Below, piece after piece: positions 15,498 to 22,792 of a stretch of DNA of 28,702 bases. Source of the stretch: a virus. The stretch's first letter is position 1. Each line of letters opens with the position of its first letter. The stretch covers positions 1 through 28,702 of IMG/VR virus record IMGVR_UViG_3300030060_001008; one strand, 5' to 3'. Made by a program: the position numbers and the translations under genes. The notes under the pieces were generated by a model. It did not search any database. It was not told where the DNA came from and worked only from the letters and a program-made list of their open reading frames with translations.

Positions 15498-16439
15498 ATG
15501 GCAACAAGTTTAACAACTACATATGCTGGTGAATTTAAAGATAAATACATTGCAGCAGCATTAACAAGTGGAAAAACACTTGACAATGGAGGTGTAACAA
15601 TACTTCCAAACATTGCTTATAAAGAAGTAATGCAAAAATCAGTAATGGGAGATGATTTAATAGTAAACGCAGGATGTGATTACACAGATGCTGGTACTTT
15701 AACACTTACTGAAAGAGTTCTTGAAGTAGAAGAATTCCAAATCAATAAAACAGAATGTAAAAAGACATTTGCTCAATCTTGGCAATCTGCTGAAATGGGT
15801 TATAGTGTTCAAAACCAAAGTTTACCAAAATCATTTGCAGATTTTATTGTACAACAGTATGTTGCAAAGATTGCTGCTAAAACTGAAACTAACATTTGGG
15901 CTGGTGTTAATGCTAATGCTGGTGAGTTTGATGGATTCACAACTATTGCTGGTGCTAACATAGCTGATTTAGCTGGTGGTGCAATTGTAGTTGGAACAGA
16001 TGTTACTGCTTCAAATGTAATTACTGAATTAGGTAAAGTAGTTGATCATGTTGCTACTAACACTCCTGCAATCTTAGATAAAGAAGATTTAAGAATTTAT
16101 GTTGGAAACAAAGTATTTCAAGCTTATGTAAGAGCATTAGGTGGTTTTGCATTAACTGGTGGTGCTGGTACTGATGATAAAATGACACAATGGTATAATG
16201 GTGGCGGACTTACTTTTGATGGTATTCCAATCTTTTTAGCGCCTGGTATGCCAGCTAACAAAATGATGTGTACGCAAATTTCAAACCTATTCTTCGGATG
16301 TGGTGTTCTTGGAGATTTATCTGAATTAAGATTAATTGATACTGCTGATACTTTAGGTGACCAAAATGTAAGATTTGTTGCACGTTTTAAAGCTGGTGTT
16401 CAAATCGGTCTTTTAGGTGAAGTAACTTATTATACCTAA
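15498..16439 (+). CDS. Major capsid protein (HK97-fold type)
   Basis: The 313-residue protein comes directly after the scaffold gene and before a strong hairpin. It has LTLTERVLEVEEFQINKTEC and FAQSWQSAEMGYSVQ in the first half, FIVQQYVAKIAAKTETNIW (a helix that fits the HK97 spine helix) and FLAPGMPANKMMCTQISNLF with VRFVARFKAGVQIGLLGEV at the end, as in capsid proteins of Bacteroidetes siphophages. Small glycine and alanine residues are frequent, as in other abundant virion proteins. The A-rich leader AAAAACAAATAAAA before the ATG suits a Bacteroidetes ribosome. No N-terminal delta domain is obvious, so a separate scaffold agrees with the preceding gene. Confidence 0.9.
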   Translation: MATSLTTTYAGEFKDKYIAAALTSGKTLDNGGVTILPNIAYKEVMQKSVMGDDLIVNAGCDYTDAGTLTLTERVLEVEEFQINKTECKKTFAQSWQSAEMGYSVQNQSLPKSFADFIVQQYVAKIAAKTETNIWAGVNANAGEFDGFTTIAGANIADLAGGAIVVGTDVTASNVITELGKVVDHVATNTPAILDKEDLRIYVGNKVFQAYVRALGGFALTGGAGTDDKMTQWYNGGGLTFDGIPIFLAPGMPANKMMCTQISNLFFGCGVLGDLSELRLIDTADTLGDQNVRFVARFKAGVQIGLLGEVTYYT

Positions 16440-16460
16440 GATATAATTTAATTAATAACC

Positions 16461-16490
16461 ATTAAAGGGGGATTAATTTCCCCCCTTAAT
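16461..16490 (+). terminator. Hairpin terminator after the major capsid gene
   Basis: ATTAAAGGGGG (16461-16471) pairs with CCCCCCTTAAT (16480-16490) across an eight-base loop, with one A-C mismatch. The run of GC pairs is striking in this AT-rich DNA. No long T tract follows, so it may act as a weak terminator, a processing site or a stabiliser of the capsid mRNA 3' end. Confidence 0.7.
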
Positions 16491-16506
16491 TAAAAACAAA
16501 AACAAG

Positions 16507-17055
16507 ATGGCATGTGATATTAGTTTAGGGAGAAAAGTCCCTTGTAAAGATGTAATAGGCGGAATAACTAAAGTGTATTTTGTTAATTTTGGGGATTTAG
16601 GTACAGTAACTACAAATTCAGGTGATGAAATTAGTGATATGACTGGAACTGCTTCAGCATATGAATATGATGTAAAAGGAACAAGTGCTTTAGAACAAGC
16701 AATTAACTCATCAAGAGATAATGGCACAACATTCTTTGAGCAAACCTTAACACTATCTTTACCAAAATTAAGCAAAGAAGATAATAAAGAAGTAAAATTA
16801 CTTTCATACGGAAGGCCACATATTGTGGTAGAGGACAACAATGGTAATTGTGTGATGTGTGGAGTTGAGTATGGTTGTGATGTAACTGGTGGTTCAATTG
16901 CTACTGGTGCTGCAATGGGTGATTTTGCGGGTTATTCTTTGACACTTGTTGGAATGGAAAAACTTCCAGCACAGTTCATTGAAAGTGCAGTTGCTGGCAA
17001 TCCTTTTGCTGGAATGAGTGGAACATTTACAATTGTTCAGGGAACCAATAGTTAA
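16507..17055 (+). CDS. Major tail (tube) protein
   Basis: The 182-residue protein begins MACDISLGRKVPCKDVIGGI, has FFEQTLTLSLPKLSKEDN in the middle, and ends with a region holding GYSLTLVGMEKLPAQFI (about 143-159). The paired beta-strand pattern, with the 'GxxxTLxGxEK' strand near the end, resembles tail tube proteins of Bacteroidetes phages. It is bracketed by two hairpin terminators (16461-16490 and 17109-17146), which suits a highly expressed, single-gene mRNA. Its place directly after the capsid gene, far from the tape measure gene, is unusual. A head decoration protein is an alternative. Confidence 0.7.
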   Translation: MACDISLGRKVPCKDVIGGITKVYFVNFGDLGTVTTNSGDEISDMTGTASAYEYDVKGTSALEQAINSSRDNGTTFFEQTLTLSLPKLSKEDNKEVKLLSYGRPHIVVEDNNGNCVMCGVEYGCDVTGGSIATGAAMGDFAGYSLTLVGMEKLPAQFIESAVAGNPFAGMSGTFTIVQGTNS

Positions 17056-17108
17056 AATAGGCACAAAATTCATAGTTTAGTGTGATTCAATATATAGTTA
17101 AGTTGGCT

Positions 17109-17146
17109 AAAGGAGGGTTACAAATTTGTTTCTCTCCTTTTTTTTT
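17109..17146 (+). terminator. Rho-independent terminator after the tail tube gene
   Basis: AAAGGAG (17109-17115) pairs with CTCCTTT (17134-17140), and nine T's (17138-17146) follow. The loop contains the palindrome ACAAATTTGT. This is the most classical terminator of the window. Confidence 0.82.
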
Positions 17147-17165
17147 AAAAGTAAAATAAAAAAAG

Positions 17166-17516
17166 ATGCAAATAATTACCAAAAGCGGAACAAGATTACT
17201 AAATTTAATTCCAAGGGAAACTATTGATAATTCTAAGGTGTATAAAGTAACTATAAAAAGTGAAGAACAAAATAAAGTTATTTTAACGGATTCTAATGCA
17301 TCTTTTACATTAGTTAAGTACTATTACACTTATAGCACAACACAAGCCCTTGAAGAAGCTAATTTTTACACTGTGGAAGTTAATAATACAACTGATAATA
17401 CTTTAATATTTAAAGACAAATTATTTTGTACTGATCAAACACTATCTACTTTTGAAATTAGCAATAATGTATATATTGAAAAATCAACAAGCAATAATGA
17501 ATACATTTATGCTTAA
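17166..17516 (+). CDS. Hypothetical beta-rich virion protein
   Basis: The 116-residue protein (MQIITKSGTRLLNLIPRETI at the start) has alternating hydrophobic residues throughout, such as KVYKVTIKSEEQNKVILTD and FYTVEVNNTT, suggesting a beta sandwich. It has no signal peptide or membrane segment. It lies after a terminator and 13 bases before the portal gene, and has an A-rich leader. The pattern would suit a small head or tail accessory protein, but I recognise no family. Confidence 0.7.
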   Translation: MQIITKSGTRLLNLIPRETIDNSKVYKVTIKSEEQNKVILTDSNASFTLVKYYYTYSTTQALEEANFYTVEVNNTTDNTLIFKDKLFCTDQTLSTFEISNNVYIEKSTSNNEYIYA

Positions 17517-17529
17517 ATAAAATATTTAG

Positions 17530-19344
17530 ATGGATAATTTACATTTAATACAATTAAACCAATATGAAAGACCAGTAATCACTGAAGAAAAAAACAGAGA
17601 TTGGATTGGTATTGGTGAACATAATGATTACTATCAGAATTTGATAGATGCATTCATGGATTCAACTACTAACAATGCAGTTATAAATGGTATTGTAGAT
17701 AGAATCTATGGCAAAGGTTTAGATGCTACTGATAGCCATAAAAAGCCAGAGGAATATGCAAACATGAAATCTATCTTAAAGAAAAAAGATTTAAGAAGGG
17801 TTTGTCAAGATTTAAAATTATTAGGTGAGGGTGCTTTTCAGGTTACATATCAAGGCAATAAAATAAAAAGCATTACACATTTTCCAAGGGAAACTTTACG
17901 TGCTGAAAAATGCAATGAAGAAGGTGATATAGAAGCTTATTATTATAGTGCTGATTGGAAAGATGTTAATAGAAATACTAAATTAAAAAGATTTCCAGTA
18001 TTTGGTTCAGGCGCACAAAATGAAATTTTTATAGTTAGAAGGTATGTAACTGGATATTACTACTACTCACCAGCTGATTATCAAATAAGCTACGCAACAT
18101 TAGAAAAAGAGATTGCTGACTATTTAATTAATGATTGCCAGAATGGTTTTTCAGGCACTAAAGTGGTGAATTTTAACAATGGTGTACCAGATAGGGAAAA
18201 ACAGTTAAATATCAAGAATGACGTAATGTCAAAACTGACTGGAAGTTATGGTGAAAAAGTAATAATAGCTTTTAACAATGATGCAGAAAGTAAAACAACT
18301 ATTGATGATGTTCCTTTGAATGATGCACCAGCACACTACTCATATCTTAGTGAAGAATGCTCTAAAAAGATAATGGTAACACATAGGGTAACATCACCAA
18401 TTTTAATCGGTTTAAACTCAGCTAATGGGTTTTCAAGTAATGCAGATGAAATTAAAAATGCTTCATTATTATTTGATAATGTAGTTATAAAACCATATCA
18501 AGAATTGCTGATAGATGCATTGGATGAGATGATGTCCATAAATGGTATATCATTAAATCTTTATTTCCAAACTATTGAACCTTTAGAATTCATTGAAATA
18601 GATAAAGATATGGATGCTGAAGTAATAGAAGAAGAAACTGGTATTGATGTTGAAGATCAAGATTTTAAAGAAGAAGATGAATACCAACAAATAGAAGAAA
18701 TAATTAGTAAATCTAAACTAAGCAAAGAAGAATTAAGTGATGAAGATTATGAAGTTATTTTAGATGGTTTAGAAGGTGAAGTAATGGATGAAGATTGGGA
18801 GGAAGTTGCTGAACGTGATTATTTAGAAACTAATGATGAAGAAGATTGGGCAAATAGTTTAATTAAAACTGATTTAGCAAGTATTGATGATAGGCCAAGC
18901 GGATTTAGTATTTTAGATAAATCATATTATAAGATTAGATTTAAATATACTAAGGGTTCTAATAAACCAAATAAAAAAGGCAATAAATCAAGGCCATTTT
19001 GTGAAGCAATGATGGCAAGAACTGCAAATAAAATAGTTTATAGAATTGAAGATATAGATAAAGCAAGTACAGTAGCTTTTGAAAAATCAGCTAAACTGCC
19101 AATGCATGATGGTCAATCATATTCACTCTTTAAATTCAAAGGCGGTGTATATTGTAAACACAAGTGGGTGCAAGTATTATATAAATTAAAAAAAGGCAAA
19201 GAAAAAGGAACTGAAGATATTGCTGACTATAAAAAAGTAAAATCAATTCCTAAAAGTTACAGACGTTCACCAGCTGGAAGCAATAAAGCAAAAGTAGCGC
19301 CAATTAACATGCCTAATAACGGACATTATCCGGGAGTTAAATAA
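17530..19344 (+). CDS. Portal protein with fused C-terminal domain
   Basis: The 604-residue protein would form the dodecameric DNA channel of the capsid. The first 360 residues have portal features: MDSTTNNAVINGIVDRIYGK (about 38-57), DLKLLGEGAFQVTYQ, HFPRETLRAEKC, then THRVTSPILIGLNSANGFSS (about 286-305) and KPYQELLIDALDEM. A very acidic linker follows (about 360-445). From about 457 a separate domain contains YYKIRFKYTKGSN, SRPFCEAMMARTANKIVYR, LFKFKGGVYCKHKWVQ and a C-terminal NNGHYPGV. Cysteine and histidine placement in this domain resembles the MuF-like minor head domain of Bacteroidetes phages. The portal sits after capsid and tail tube genes and 11 kb from the terminase. Confidence 0.85.
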   Translation: MDNLHLIQLNQYERPVITEEKNRDWIGIGEHNDYYQNLIDAFMDSTTNNAVINGIVDRIYGKGLDATDSHKKPEEYANMKSILKKKDLRRVCQDLKLLGEGAFQVTYQGNKIKSITHFPRETLRAEKCNEEGDIEAYYYSADWKDVNRNTKLKRFPVFGSGAQNEIFIVRRYVTGYYYYSPADYQISYATLEKEIADYLINDCQNGFSGTKVVNFNNGVPDREKQLNIKNDVMSKLTGSYGEKVIIAFNNDAESKTTIDDVPLNDAPAHYSYLSEECSKKIMVTHRVTSPILIGLNSANGFSSNADEIKNASLLFDNVVIKPYQELLIDALDEMMSINGISLNLYFQTIEPLEFIEIDKDMDAEVIEEETGIDVEDQDFKEEDEYQQIEEIISKSKLSKEELSDEDYEVILDGLEGEVMDEDWEEVAERDYLETNDEEDWANSLIKTDLASIDDRPSGFSILDKSYYKIRFKYTKGSNKPNKKGNKSRPFCEAMMARTANKIVYRIEDIDKASTVAFEKSAKLPMHDGQSYSLFKFKGGVYCKHKWVQVLYKLKKGKEKGTEDIADYKKVKSIPKSYRRSPAGSNKAKVAPINMPNNGHYPGVK

Positions 19345-19352
19345 ATTAAGAT

Positions 19353-19865
19353 ATGGCAAAAGCATTATTCATAACACGTCAAGATTTAGTCACTTTTACA
19401 AGTGCCAATGGGAATTTAGATCCAGATAAATTTCTACCCTATATACGTTTGGCGCAAGACATTCACATGCAAAACTATTTAGGCACAGATTTATATGAAA
19501 AGATTGAAAAGCTTATTAGAGATGGTGAATTAACAGAATTATTAAATCCTAACTATTATAATTTAGTAAAAGATTATTTGAAAGACATGTTAATATATTG
19601 GGCAATGGTAGAATATTTACCTTTTGCTGGTGTTAACATAACTAATGGTGGAATCTTTTCACATAGCCCAGAAAATGCAACTGCATTAGATAAAGATAGA
19701 GTAGATTTTTTAATTGAGAATACAAGAACTAAAGCACAACATTACACAAATAGGTTCATTGATTACATTTGTTTTAACACTAATTTATTCCCAGAATATA
19801 ATAGCAATTCAAATGGTGATATTGATCCTGATACTGTTGCTAATTTTGGGGGTTGGGTTTTATAA
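19353..19865 (+). CDS. Head-tail connector (adaptor) protein candidate
   Basis: The 170-residue protein starts MAKALFITRQDLVTFTSANG and contains YIRLAQDIHMQNYLGTDLYE (about 30-49) and LKDMLIYWAMVEYLPFAGVN, the helical core seen in a family of Bacteroidetes phage proteins (DUF6712-like) that follow the portal gene. It ends with TVANFGGWVL. The order portal then adaptor is the usual one in siphophages, and the length matches connectors of the gp6/gp15 type. The start follows the portal stop by eight bases. Confidence 0.72.
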   Translation: MAKALFITRQDLVTFTSANGNLDPDKFLPYIRLAQDIHMQNYLGTDLYEKIEKLIRDGELTELLNPNYYNLVKDYLKDMLIYWAMVEYLPFAGVNITNGGIFSHSPENATALDKDRVDFLIENTRTKAQHYTNRFIDYICFNTNLFPEYNSNSNGDIDPDTVANFGGWVL

Positions 19866-19884
19866 ATATTAAATAAAAAAAAGT

Positions 19885-20937
19885 ATGTCAGATTTTGGTA
19901 AAATATATGAAAGTTCTTGGTTTGGGGTTGGTGTTTGTGATAATACTATTGGATGGGGTTCTTCTTATAAATCCATAGCAAACTGCTCAGATGCTTCATT
20001 TAGCTATTCTGCTGATAGTTATGCTCAAGATGGTAGTAACCCTACACCTACTATTACTGGTGATGCTGGGGGTACTTTTAGTGCTACACCAAGCGGTTTA
20101 AGTATTAATTCATCAACTGGTGAAATAACATTATCAACATCAAGTGTAAATTCATATACTGTTAAATATGAGTTATCTGATGGAACATTTACAGAACAAA
20201 CAATTGGCATAACTGCTGCAAGTTATTCAAATATTAATTCATTTACTTTTGATGGAGTGGATGAATACATATCAGCCGATTTAGATGGCACTGGTACTGG
20301 AAGTTCAGTTTTTGCATCAGGAACAGATTTAGAATTTACACTTTCTTTTTGGTTTTACAGAAATTCAACCTCAATAAGACAAGGAGTATTTCAATGGGCT
20401 AATGCTTTAAGTTCAGGCAGCCCGTTTTTATTAATTCAACAAACCAATAATAATTTAAAAGTTTTTTGGGATGGTGGCTATAGGATTACTACAGCAACTG
20501 CACAAAGTAATTGGTATCATGTAGCAGTTACAAGAACTGCCTCAGATAATACTGTAAGAGCTTATTTAGACGGTTCTGAGGTTGGAACTTTTGATGATGC
20601 TGGAACACCAGCACTACAAAGTGTTGCTACTGAAATTTATTTTGGTAATGGTTACCAATATTATTTTAATGGTTTGATAGATGAAGGAGCAATATGGAAT
20701 AGTGCTTTAAGTTCAACTGCAATAACAGAAATTTATAATTCAGGTGCGCCAAATGACTTAGATAATTTAAGCAATGCTGGAGACCCATTAGTATGGTATA
20801 GAATGGGAGAGGAAGCAACTTTTTCAAATCCTGGCGGAACTGGAAATTGGACATTAACAAATCAAGGAACTTCTTCAAACAATGCATTAAGCTATAACAT
20901 GGAAGAAGCCGACAAAACAACTACTACACCAAGTTAA
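19885..20937 (+). CDS. LamG/concanavalin-type virion adhesin
   Basis: The 350-residue protein has an N-terminal segment with ESSWFGVGVCDNTIGWGSSY (about 9-28), a tryptophan- and glycine-rich motif repeated in virion proteins of this phage type. Next comes an Ig-like putative domain (GLSINSSTGEITLSTSSVNS, about 72-91). A LamG-like jelly roll follows from about 118: FTFDGVDEYISADL, LEFTLSFWFYRN, NWYHVAVTRTASDNTVRAYL and YFNGLIDEGAIWNSALSS. Such domains bind carbohydrate, so a receptor-binding or decoration function on the virion is likely. Threonine and serine are abundant. No signal peptide is present, which agrees with a virion rather than a secreted role. Confidence 0.78.
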   Translation: MSDFGKIYESSWFGVGVCDNTIGWGSSYKSIANCSDASFSYSADSYAQDGSNPTPTITGDAGGTFSATPSGLSINSSTGEITLSTSSVNSYTVKYELSDGTFTEQTIGITAASYSNINSFTFDGVDEYISADLDGTGTGSSVFASGTDLEFTLSFWFYRNSTSIRQGVFQWANALSSGSPFLLIQQTNNNLKVFWDGGYRITTATAQSNWYHVAVTRTASDNTVRAYLDGSEVGTFDDAGTPALQSVATEIYFGNGYQYYFNGLIDEGAIWNSALSSTAITEIYNSGAPNDLDNLSNAGDPLVWYRMGEEATFSNPGGTGNWTLTNQGTSSNNALSYNMEEADKTTTTPS

Positions 20938-20949
20938 AAAATATAAAAA

Positions 20950-21186
20950 ATGATATATGCAATAATTAACATATCAGATTTATCAAATATTGATTTTAAT
21001 GAAATTGGAGAAACAAATGAAAACAGTATAAGAAAATCAATTGATAAATCTAAATTTGTTATAAAATATAATATTGAACCAAGTTTTATAAAAGATGGCT
21101 CTGTTATTCCAATAGAACAATTATCACATCAAGATTGTTTAGAATTAATGCAAACTTCTGAATGGTCAGAGCCAATGCCTGAATAA
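20950..21186 (+). CDS. Small hypothetical protein after the adhesin gene
   Basis: The 78-residue protein (MIYAIINISDLSNIDFNEIG at the start, ending in QTSEWSEPMPE) is acidic with a conserved-looking EWSEPMPE tail. Similar short proteins often follow tail-fibre or LamG genes in these phages. Its stop TAA overlaps the next ATG by one base. It might be a fibre chaperone or small virion protein; the sequence alone does not decide. Confidence 0.72.
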   Translation: MIYAIINISDLSNIDFNEIGETNENSIRKSIDKSKFVIKYNIEPSFIKDGSVIPIEQLSHQDCLELMQTSEWSEPMPE

Positions 21187-21314
21187 TGAGAGGAACACTA
21201 AAAATAGAAATTGCTCCAAAACGTAAAAGAAAAGGCATACATGCTAAGAGCAAAACAAGTAAATTAAAAGGTAGTAAAAACTACTCTAAAAAATATAATG
21301 GACAAGGAAAATAA
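21186..21314 (+). CDS. Small very basic conserved phage protein
   Basis: A 42-residue protein: APKRKRKGIHAKSKTSKLKG then SKNYSKKYNGQGK at the end. The lysine-rich 'RKRKG(I/V)HAK(S/T)KTS' followed by 'NYxKKYxGQGK' pattern recurs in small proteins of Bacteroidetes phages, as I remember it. The TAATG overlap upstream and a 17-base overlap downstream support a real gene too short to be noticed otherwise. The charge suggests nucleic acid binding or a ribosomal-protein-like fold; the function is not known to me. Confidence 0.75.
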   Translation: MRGTLKIEIAPKRKRKGIHAKSKTSKLKGSKNYSKKYNGQGK

Positions 21315-21621
21315 CATAGTAATGGAAGACCACAATTTATTGATAGCGTTGGCTGGTATAGTTAGCGCATTAGGACTAAAAGAGGTTTGGAATATTTGGA
21401 AAAAAAGAATGGATATTTCAGCAAAGAAAGAAGAACGTGAAGATGGTCTTTCATTAAAAGTTATTCATGAGTTAAAAGAAAAAATTAGTGCCTTAGAATT
21501 GAAGATAGATGTATTAATAACAGAGAATACAGAACTAAGAGTAAAGATTGCTAAGATGGAGGAAAGGTTAATTCAAAATGCTAAAAAATCAGCATCAAGA
21601 AAAAGAAAACCAAATGAGTAA
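21298..21621 (+). CDS. Membrane-anchored coiled-coil protein, lysis-associated candidate
   Basis: The 107-residue protein has one membrane segment near the N-terminus (NLLIALAGIVSALGLKEVW, about 13-31), followed by a long helical coiled coil (ELKEKISALELKIDVLITEN, then ELRVKIAKMEERL). It overlaps the previous gene by 17 bases and precedes the amidase gene. Proteins with this layout often lie before endolysin genes in Bacteroidetes phages and may act as holin-like or holin-regulating factors; a virion role is also possible. Confidence 0.65.
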   Translation: MDKENNIVMEDHNLLIALAGIVSALGLKEVWNIWKKRMDISAKKEEREDGLSLKVIHELKEKISALELKIDVLITENTELRVKIAKMEERLIQNAKKSASRKRKPNE

Positions 21622-21632
21622 TTATTACTCAC

Positions 21633-21661
21633 ATAGTAGTGAAGATATTAAATACTACTAT
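21633..21661. promoter_or_regulatory. Perfect 8-base inverted repeat before the amidase gene
   Basis: ATAGTAGT (21633-21640) and ACTACTAT (21654-21661) form a perfect inverted repeat with a 13-base centre. It lies in the 66-base gap before the amidase start (21688). No T tract follows, so it may be an operator or an mRNA hairpin rather than a terminator. Confidence 0.45.
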
Positions 21662-21687
21662 ACATATGTTAAATCAAAAAAACAATT

Positions 21688-22203
21688 ATGAGAGAAGTAA
21701 AATATATTGTAATTCATTGTAGCGCAACAAAAGAAGGTGTAAATGTAAGCGCAGCAACTATTGATACATGGCATAAAAGAAGGGGTTGGAATGGAATAGG
21801 TTACCATTATGTAATCGGAATTGACGGAGCTATAGAAGCTGGAAGGGCAGTAAATACAATGGGCGCACATGTTGGTGGTGGTGGAAATAGAGCATCTATT
21901 GGCATTGCTTACATTGGTGGTGTTGATGCTAATTTAAAAGCAAAAGATACAAGAACAGAAGCGCAAAAGAAGTCATTGATCAAGATAATTGAAATATTAA
22001 AAAATATTTATCCACAAGCTTCAATTCATGGTCATAGGGACTATTCAGTAGACAAAGATGGTGATGGTGTAGAACCACATGAATTTATGAAAATGTGTCC
22101 ATGTTTTGATGCAGAAGTAGAATACATGGAATATCAACCTAAAAGTTTTAAACCCAAAAGCAAAAAAGCAAGGGACATTAAAAAATCAAAATCTAAGAAA
22201 TGA
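21688..22203 (+). CDS. N-acetylmuramoyl-L-alanine amidase endolysin (T7 lysozyme type)
   Basis: The 171-residue enzyme cleaves the bond between MurNAc and L-alanine in peptidoglycan. Zinc ligands of the Amidase_2 family are visible: H10 in IVIHCSAT, H116 in HGHRDYS and C137 in KMCPCFD, with K135 two residues before the cysteine as in T7 lysozyme, and Y41 in GYHYVIG. AHVGGGGNRASIGIAYIGG (60-78) is the core strand region. The C-terminal 25 residues are lysine-rich (KSKKARDIKKSKSKK). There is no signal peptide, so it needs a holin to reach the cell wall. The gene overlaps a holin-like gene at ATGA (22200). Confidence 0.93.
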   Translation: MREVKYIVIHCSATKEGVNVSAATIDTWHKRRGWNGIGYHYVIGIDGAIEAGRAVNTMGAHVGGGGNRASIGIAYIGGVDANLKAKDTRTEAQKKSLIKIIEILKNIYPQASIHGHRDYSVDKDGDGVEPHEFMKMCPCFDAEVEYMEYQPKSFKPKSKKARDIKKSKSKK

Positions 22204-22397
22204 GCAATAAAGTAAAAAATATAATAACTAACATTCTTGGCATAGCATTATTTATTTTTAATGTATATATGTACTATTATGGTGAAGAATCCTTTGCAAG
22301 TTTTGTTAGTATATTAGCAGTATCATTAGCATTATTTTTATTTAAAGGAACTGAAACAAAACAATGGTTAAAAAAAGCATTAGCCAAATTCTCATAA
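22200..22397 (+). CDS. Small two-span membrane protein, holin candidate
   Basis: The 65-residue protein has two hydrophobic segments, IITNILGIALFIFNVYMYYY (about 8-27) and FVSILAVSLALFLF (about 35-48), with charged ends (MSNKVK, KGTETKQWLKKAL). This is the size and layout of a class II holin, and it lies between the amidase and the spanin-like genes with overlaps on both sides. The sequence does not match a holin family that I can name. Confidence 0.65.
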   Translation: MSNKVKNIITNILGIALFIFNVYMYYYGEESFASFVSILAVSLALFLFKGTETKQWLKKALAKFS

Positions 22398-22792
22398 TAT
22401 GTTTTTTAATTTGTTGTTCACCTCAAAAAAGGTTAAATAGATTAGTTAGAAAATATCCACAATTAACACAGTTAGATACTATTAGAATTATTGACACTAT
22501 TGTTATAGATAATTTTAATTATGATACTATTGAAACTGTAAATTATCATGATACAACTATTATAGTAAATAATGAAAGAGTTGAAGCCAGATACTTTTAT
22601 GACACCCTTAGGCAAGAGATATACCATGAAATCACGTGTAAAAGTGATACAATTATTCAGGATAGATTTATACCTGTTGAAAAGGTTATTGTTCAGGAAC
22701 AAAAAACATGGCAGAAATACAAGCCGATGGCTATCTTTAGTATTGTAATTTTAATTGCATTAGCTATACTTAAAAGAATTGGTTTAGTATGA
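22364..22792 (+). CDS. Single-gene (unimolecular) spanin candidate
   Basis: The 142-residue protein begins MVKKSISQILIICFLICCSP, a lipoprotein signal with candidate lipobox cysteine C17 or C18. The body is a periplasmic stretch rich in D, T and I (TIRIIDTIVIDNFNYDTIET). The C-terminus holds one membrane span (MAIFSIVILIALAILKRIGL, about 121-140). A lipid anchor for the outer membrane plus a C-terminal inner-membrane span is the layout of unimolecular spanins such as T1 gp11, which fuse the two membranes in the last step of lysis. The gene overlaps the holin-like gene by 34 bases and the metallophosphoesterase start by 4. C-1 at the lipobox is unusual for E. coli but could suit Bacteroidetes. 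Confidence 0.68.
   Translation: MVKKSISQILIICFLICCSPQKRLNRLVRKYPQLTQLDTIRIIDTIVIDNFNYDTIETVNYHDTTIIVNNERVEARYFYDTLRQEIYHEITCKSDTIIQDRFIPVEKVIVQEQKTWQKYKPMAIFSIVILIALAILKRIGLV

Noticed and set aside
15769-15963. Second + strand frame inside the major capsid gene
   Set aside because: Leucine-rich shadow of the capsid reading frame with no leader; the capsid frame is fully supported.
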